From CBDCNP01 sp965222425 (lineage in GTDB: Bacteria > Acidobacteriota > Vicinamibacteria > Marinacidobacterales > DATDRI01), in contig CBDCTW010000022.1 in the NCBI GenBank assembly GCA_965222425.1, positions 806,001 through 870,000 on the forward strand: a stretch of DNA of 64,000 nt. The letters are read 5' to 3'. Below the pieces are notes generated by a model. The model was not told the DNA's origin, ran no database searches, and saw nothing but the letters and a program-made list of their open reading frames with translations. The position numbers and the translations under genes are program-made. Shown in pieces: positions 60,289 through 64,000 of this stretch (positions are counted from its first letter, which is position 1; the number at the start of each line of letters is the position of its first letter).

Positions 60289-62529
60289 CTAGACCTGAAG
60301 CAGGTAAGTCCATTTGACGGTGAGGCTCCTTTCGTTGAGAACCCAGACGTCGCCCGGCTGACTCATCCGTTCGTTGAAGACGATATAAAAGTCACTCCCT
60401 GTACGGTACGTGTAGCGCAAGCGAACATTGACTCCGAATTCTCGGCTGACGCTATTCCACTGGACCAGTGCTGCACCAAACAGGCGAGTGTTGAGCGCAA
60501 CACTGCTGCGCACAGCCGCCAAGTGGGTGCGGAGGTCTCCTGCCAAAAGCCGCATATCACTGGTCGAGTAGTTGAGGTCAAAGAATAAATGCCGGTTGAC
60601 CTTGAGCTTCGTGGCCGCACCGAGGTCTCGACGGCTGCCGTCGAAGAAGTCCCCGCCCCTCAGGTTCACCGATGCCGAGACCTTACGGTGTTGGGCAGAC
60701 ACGAAACCAACGTTCCAATGGTCGAAACGATAGTCGCCCGGGGCGATCTCGAGCAGCCCGGCGACCCGGAAAGGTCGTTCGAGGACCTCGTAAGAGCGCA
60801 GCCAAGCGAAGGAGAGCTCATCGGCGCTGTCGAACTCGACCTCGACGCCTGTCTCCAGGTGGCGGGTTTCTAGTAGCCCCCGGAGGTTGAGAACATAGTC
60901 CAGCGAGGAGCGAAAGTAGACCTTGCGCATGCCCAGCCGGCCGGGTCGCGGACTCACCTGCAGCCCGAGGTAACGCCGGTCCATGTCGTCTCTCTGGACG
61001 AAGCCCACCTCCGGATCAAAGGCGTCGCCCACCCGCATCCAGTCGGTTTCCAAACCAAGCAAATCGCTCTCCAGAAGCAGGTGGGCGCGGTAGGTGGAAG
61101 AGCTCGTTCCAGGAGTGTCCCGGCTGCTTCGGGCCCAGAATAGATCCACCTTGCTCTTGGTCAGGAAGGCCAGATTGGCGTCGAACCCGACCACCCGGTT
61201 GGCAGATGCAGTACCCGGCGCGGGGCGGCGATCGGTCCAGAGTAAGCCCAGGCTCGACCTCTTAAGAACGTCTCGCTTGAGCCGCACGACGGAGAACGAG
61301 GTGGCGGGGTGGAGGCCCGCGTCCTGGGTGCGCATCCCGAGAAATCCCAGGCTATAGTGCCCGAGCTTTCCGGTGACGCGGGCTCCGCCCCGGATAGGCA
61401 CCGGGCGGCCTTCCTCCAGGCCTATTCTCCGGCTGAAGAAGGGCAGGACACGGTAGCTCCCTCGTCTCACCCCAAAGTCGAAGATCCCTTGGCCTTCTTG
61501 AAAAAACGTACGCTTCTCCGGGAAGAAGAGCCCGAAACGGGTGAGGTTAATTTGCTGCTCGTCTACCTCGACGTCGGAGAAATCGGTGTTGACGGTCAGA
61601 TCCAGGTTCAGGTTGGGTGTGAACCCGTACTTGATGTCGATCCCCGGCTGGACGTCGCTACTTGGTGCGTCTCCGGGAACCTCGGCCCGAGACTCGACCG
61701 CCGCCGCGGTCACGAAAGGTTTGAACTCGAGGTTCCGGCTTTCGGTGATGCCGTCCAGCCCCTCGAGCACCGCGGCCGAGGACAGCTTCCCGATTCCTTG
61801 AGACGGGTGGTTATACCCAGGCGGAATGAGGGTCGCGTGGACCCACTCGTTCTTATAAAGAATCGACCGACGTAGGTTGATGCCCCACGCGCCACCCTCA
61901 CCGTCATAGCGAAGGCTCTTGAAAGGAATTTCCACCTCCGCCGACCAGCCGTCGGGCCCCACCCGGGTCGCCACATCCCACACCGGATCCCAGTATCGGT
62001 TCCAGTGGCGCCCTTCCTCGGTGCAGGCCCATTCGTTGCGGGTGCCAAGCGCGTTGATGATGAACAGATAGCCGTTGCGGTGGTCGTGAAAGGTGTCCAG
62101 CATGATGGAGAAGGTGTCATCCTCAGCAAACATGCGACGCTGATCGTAGCGAAGCTCGTTGGCAATCAACTTGTGCGGATCGCTGTAAAACACCATGACC
62201 CCGAAATAAAGCTTGTCGCGGGTGTAAACGATCCGGACTTCCGTTCTTTCCGTGGCCGGCTTCCCCTCGTCCGGAACTTGCTGGAGGAATCTGTCGAACA
62301 GAGGAGCGTCCTTCCAGAGCGGCTCGTCCAGAACCCCATCGAGTCTCGGGGCCTCGGACACAGGGATCGCGCGCAGGATGGTTTCGTGTTCGGCGGCCGC
62401 CTGAACCTGAACCTGACGAGAGCTCGCCGCAAGTTCCTCCAGCCCGACCATGAGGAGCGTGGTGAGGACGAGCAGGGCCGCGACCGGCCGGAGCGGGCCT
62501 CCTCCCACCAGCAGAGGGCGGTGGGCCAT
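60289..62529 (-). CDS. DUF5916 outer-membrane protein with carbohydrate-binding-like N-terminal domain
   Basis: 746 residues. After a signal segment, residues about 55-230 form a family-9-like carbohydrate-binding/DOMON-type domain (APRLDGVLDEPLWKDAP, FGVMVFYSDPHKL, WDVATRVGPDGWSAEVEIPF). The remainder is a DUF5916 beta-barrel (TVNTDFSDVEVDEQQINLTR, FFPEKRTFFQEGQGIFDFG, GGARVTGKLGHYSLGFLGM), ending in WTYLLQV. The ATG at 62529 is preferred over a GTG four codons earlier; AAAGGG lies upstream. Such proteins are common in Acidobacteriota; function is not established. Confidence 0.88.
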   Translation of the reverse strand: MAHRPLLVGGGPLRPVAALLVLTTLLMVGLEELAASSRQVQVQAAAEHETILRAIPVSEAPRLDGVLDEPLWKDAPLFDRFLQQVPDEGKPATERTEVRIVYTRDKLYFGVMVFYSDPHKLIANELRYDQRRMFAEDDTFSIMLDTFHDHRNGYLFIINALGTRNEWACTEEGRHWNRYWDPVWDVATRVGPDGWSAEVEIPFKSLRYDGEGGAWGINLRRSILYKNEWVHATLIPPGYNHPSQGIGKLSSAAVLEGLDGITESRNLEFKPFVTAAAVESRAEVPGDAPSSDVQPGIDIKYGFTPNLNLDLTVNTDFSDVEVDEQQINLTRFGLFFPEKRTFFQEGQGIFDFGVRRGSYRVLPFFSRRIGLEEGRPVPIRGGARVTGKLGHYSLGFLGMRTQDAGLHPATSFSVVRLKRDVLKRSSLGLLWTDRRPAPGTASANRVVGFDANLAFLTKSKVDLFWARSSRDTPGTSSSTYRAHLLLESDLLGLETDWMRVGDAFDPEVGFVQRDDMDRRYLGLQVSPRPGRLGMRKVYFRSSLDYVLNLRGLLETRHLETGVEVEFDSADELSFAWLRSYEVLERPFRVAGLLEIAPGDYRFDHWNVGFVSAQHRKVSASVNLRGGDFFDGSRRDLGAATKLKVNRHLFFDLNYSTSDMRLLAGDLRTHLAAVRSSVALNTRLFGAALVQWNSVSREFGVNVRLRYTYRTGSDFYIVFNERMSQPGDVWVLNERSLTVKWTYLLQV

Positions 62530-62616
62530 CAGTTTCGACACCCTTTCAATTTGTCAATTTCGCCCGCCGCACCCGGCAGATACTCCCCAGCCTGAAGAAA
62601 GCAACAGGGAGCCCGG

Positions 62617-64000
62617 TCATTTCTCCGGAGCCCCGTACCCGCCGCCTCCCGGTGTTTCGATGACGAAGACATCTCCTGGATTCATTTCGGTCTTGTCGGT
62701 GCCACCGAGCTCCTCCACCGTTCCGTCCCTTCGCTCGACCCGGTTGCGGCCCAGCGCTCCCGTTTCCCCACCGTCGACGCCGAAGGGGGCCACCTTCCGG
62801 TGGCTGGAAAGGATGGCCGCCGTCATCGCCTCGCGGAAGACGATCCGCCGGCGCGTTCCGTCACCTCCCCGATGCCGGCCAGAACCCCCGGAGCCGCGAC
62901 GGATCTCGAAGCATTCCAAGAGCACGGGGAATCGCCACTCGAGCACCTCTGGATCCGTCAAACGCGAGTTCGTCATGTGGGTGTGGATGGCGTCGGTACC
63001 GTCGAAGTCGGGCCCGGCACCGGAGCCGCCGGCAAGGGTCTCGTAATACTGATGTCGATCGTTGCCGAATGTGAAGTTGTTCATGGTGCCTTGGGAAGCG
63101 GCGAGAACTCCCAAAGCGCCATACAGGGTGTCGGTGATGATTTGGCTAGTTTCCACGTTGCCTGCGACCACGGCGGCGGGATAGCGTGGGCTCAGCATCG
63201 AGCCTTCGGGGATGGTGATTTCAAGCGGTTGGAGGCAGCCTTCGTTCATCGGGATCTCGTCATCGACCAAGGTTCGGAAAACGTAGAGCACGGCGGCACG
63301 GCACACCACACTGGGCGCGTTGAAGTTCGTCGGCTGCTGGGGACTGGTCTCGGAGAAGTCGATGAGAGCGCTCCGTCGTTCTTTGTCGATGCGGATCTGC
63401 ACCGCCACGACGGCACCGTCGTCGAGGGGATAGCGGAAGCGACCGTCCTTGAGCACGTCGAGCACGCGGCGTACATGCTCCTCGGCGTTGTCCTGCACGT
63501 GCTTCATGTAAGCGTGCACGACGTTCAGGCCGTAGTGCTCGATCATCTTTCCGATCTCTTGAACTCCCTTCTCGTTGGCGGCAATCTGGGCCTTCAAATC
63601 AGCGATGTTTTGGTCGGGATTTCTCGCCGGGTAACGCCCCGAGCTCAGTAGTTGGCGCATGGCCGCCTCCCGGAATCGACCCCCATCGACCAGCTTGAAG
63701 TTGTCGATGAGCACCCCTTCCTCGTCTACGCGGCGGCTGTCCGGCGGCATGGAGCCCGGTGTCACGCCTCCAATATCGGCGTGGTGGCCACGGCTCGCCA
63801 CGAAGAACCGGATCTCGCTACCCTCGGCGTCGAAGACCGGCGTCACCACCGTGATGTCCGGCAAGTGGGTCCCGCCGTTGTAAGGTGCGTTCAACACATA
63901 AACGTTACCGGGAGCTAGTTGCTCCCGGTTCTCGCGGATCACAGTACGGATGCTCTCGCTCATGGATCCCAAGTGGACCGGCATGTGAGGGGCGTTGGCG
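62617..64000 (-). CDS. Hydantoinase B/oxoprolinase family protein, 5' end beyond window
   Basis: At least 460 residues; the frame is open to the window edge, so the beginning (including the typical NRMDEA-type start) is not shown. Family landmarks: MPVHLGSMSESIRTVIRENR, PGNVYVLNAPYNGGTHLPDI, HHADIGGVTPGSMPPDSR, GVLIDNFKLVDGGRF, and the glycine-rich end PGGGGYGAPEK. These are ATP-dependent cyclic-amide openers (N-methylhydantoin or 5-oxoproline); the A subunit is probably upstream on the minus strand, outside the window. Confidence 0.92.
   Translation of the reverse strand, partial: ANAPHMPVHLGSMSESIRTVIRENREQLAPGNVYVLNAPYNGGTHLPDITVVTPVFDAEGSEIRFFVASRGHHADIGGVTPGSMPPDSRRVDEEGVLIDNFKLVDGGRFREAAMRQLLSSGRYPARNPDQNIADLKAQIAANEKGVQEIGKMIEHYGLNVVHAYMKHVQDNAEEHVRRVLDVLKDGRFRYPLDDGAVVAVQIRIDKERRSALIDFSETSPQQPTNFNAPSVVCRAAVLYVFRTLVDDEIPMNEGCLQPLEITIPEGSMLSPRYPAAVVAGNVETSQIITDTLYGALGVLAASQGTMNNFTFGNDRHQYYETLAGGSGAGPDFDGTDAIHTHMTNSRLTDPEVLEWRFPVLLECFEIRRGSGGSGRHRGGDGTRRRIVFREAMTAAILSSHRKVAPFGVDGGETGALGRNRVERRDGTVEELGGTDKTEMNPGDVFVIETPGGGGYGAPEK

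Noticed and set aside
1..64000. tRNA, rRNA, CRISPR arrays, phage modules and replication origins
   Set aside because: No cloverleaf with a GTTCGA-type T-loop, no rRNA segments, no repeat-spacer arrays, and no integrase or structural phage genes were seen.

Overview
The window looks like a chromosomal segment of a GC-rich Gram-negative bacterium, most probably an Acidobacteriota (Vicinamibacteria/Thermoanaerobaculia-like) genome. Clues are the TonB-dependent receptor with an N-terminal carboxypeptidase-regulatory-like domain, a Ser/Thr kinase with a TolB-like propeller tail, a DUF5916 outer-membrane protein, two VPS10/BNR giant exported proteins, and many amidohydrolase/amidase-type exported enzymes. 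This placement is inference; no rRNA or tRNA gene is visible.

Layout. (1) 0-7 kb: a broken unknown gene, then a minus-strand inositol-phosphate operon (XRE/ImmA-like regulator, ino1, bifunctional inositol-phosphate cytidylyltransferase/CDP-alcohol transferase). It is interrupted by an IS256-type element with a 9-bp target duplication and by an IS6 relic. (2) 7-9.2 kb: a graveyard of a sarcosine-oxidase fragment, a Ser/Thr kinase with two frameshifts and an HNH-endonuclease relic. (3) 9.3-13.2 kb: a lipoprotein amidase and a complete bufferin-type RiPP operon bufA-bufB-bufC, in which a Cys-repeat precursor with a Tat-like signal is followed by a DUF692 MNIO enzyme and a DUF2063 partner. (4) 13.5-24.2 kb: hydroxyproline dehydratase-type racemase homologue, MBL hydrolase, frameshifted aldo/keto reductase, TRAP permease, an amidohydrolase split by a complete IS21 element, a PrnB/DUF1864 haem-enzyme homologue and a decayed APC permease. 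(5) 24.4-33.4 kb, minus strand: a secreted-protein operon tldD-tldE-lipocalin-VPS10-lipocalin, then a DsbA-like lipoprotein. (6) 33.4-35.2 kb: aconitase X large and small subunits, probably a cis-3-hydroxyproline dehydratase. (7) 36-46.7 kb, plus strand: TonB-dependent receptor, giant M14 metallopeptidase and a second VPS10/BNR protein. (8) 47-60.2 kb: a cluster with the gene content of the itaconate degradation locus (MFS importer, MmgE/PrpD, acyl-CoA dehydrogenase, class III CoA-transferase, MaoC hydratase, citramalyl-CoA-lyase-like CitE). The lyase is separated from the rest by a ThDP enzyme, an aldehyde dehydrogenase, a split sulfopyruvate-decarboxylase-like enzyme and a second IS256-type element. 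(9) 60.3-64 kb: DUF5916 outer-membrane protein and a partial hydantoinase B.

Functional themes. Exported peptide degradation, uptake and hydroxyproline catabolism recur: M14 peptidase, TonB receptor, Tat-exported TldD, two hydroxyproline dehydratase families, and hydantoinase, amidase and permease genes. This would suit growth on proteinaceous or collagen-like material. A C5-dicarboxylate (itaconate/mesaconate) CoA pathway and a copper-buffering RiPP are the other coherent systems.

The window is unusually rich in lesions: at least seven single-base frameshifts, several in homopolymers, two in-frame TAG codons, two internal deletions, and several chimeric gene junctions. Three transposons have exact ends with target duplications. 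Some frameshifts may be sequencing errors; the deletions, chimeric junctions and insertions cannot be explained that way.
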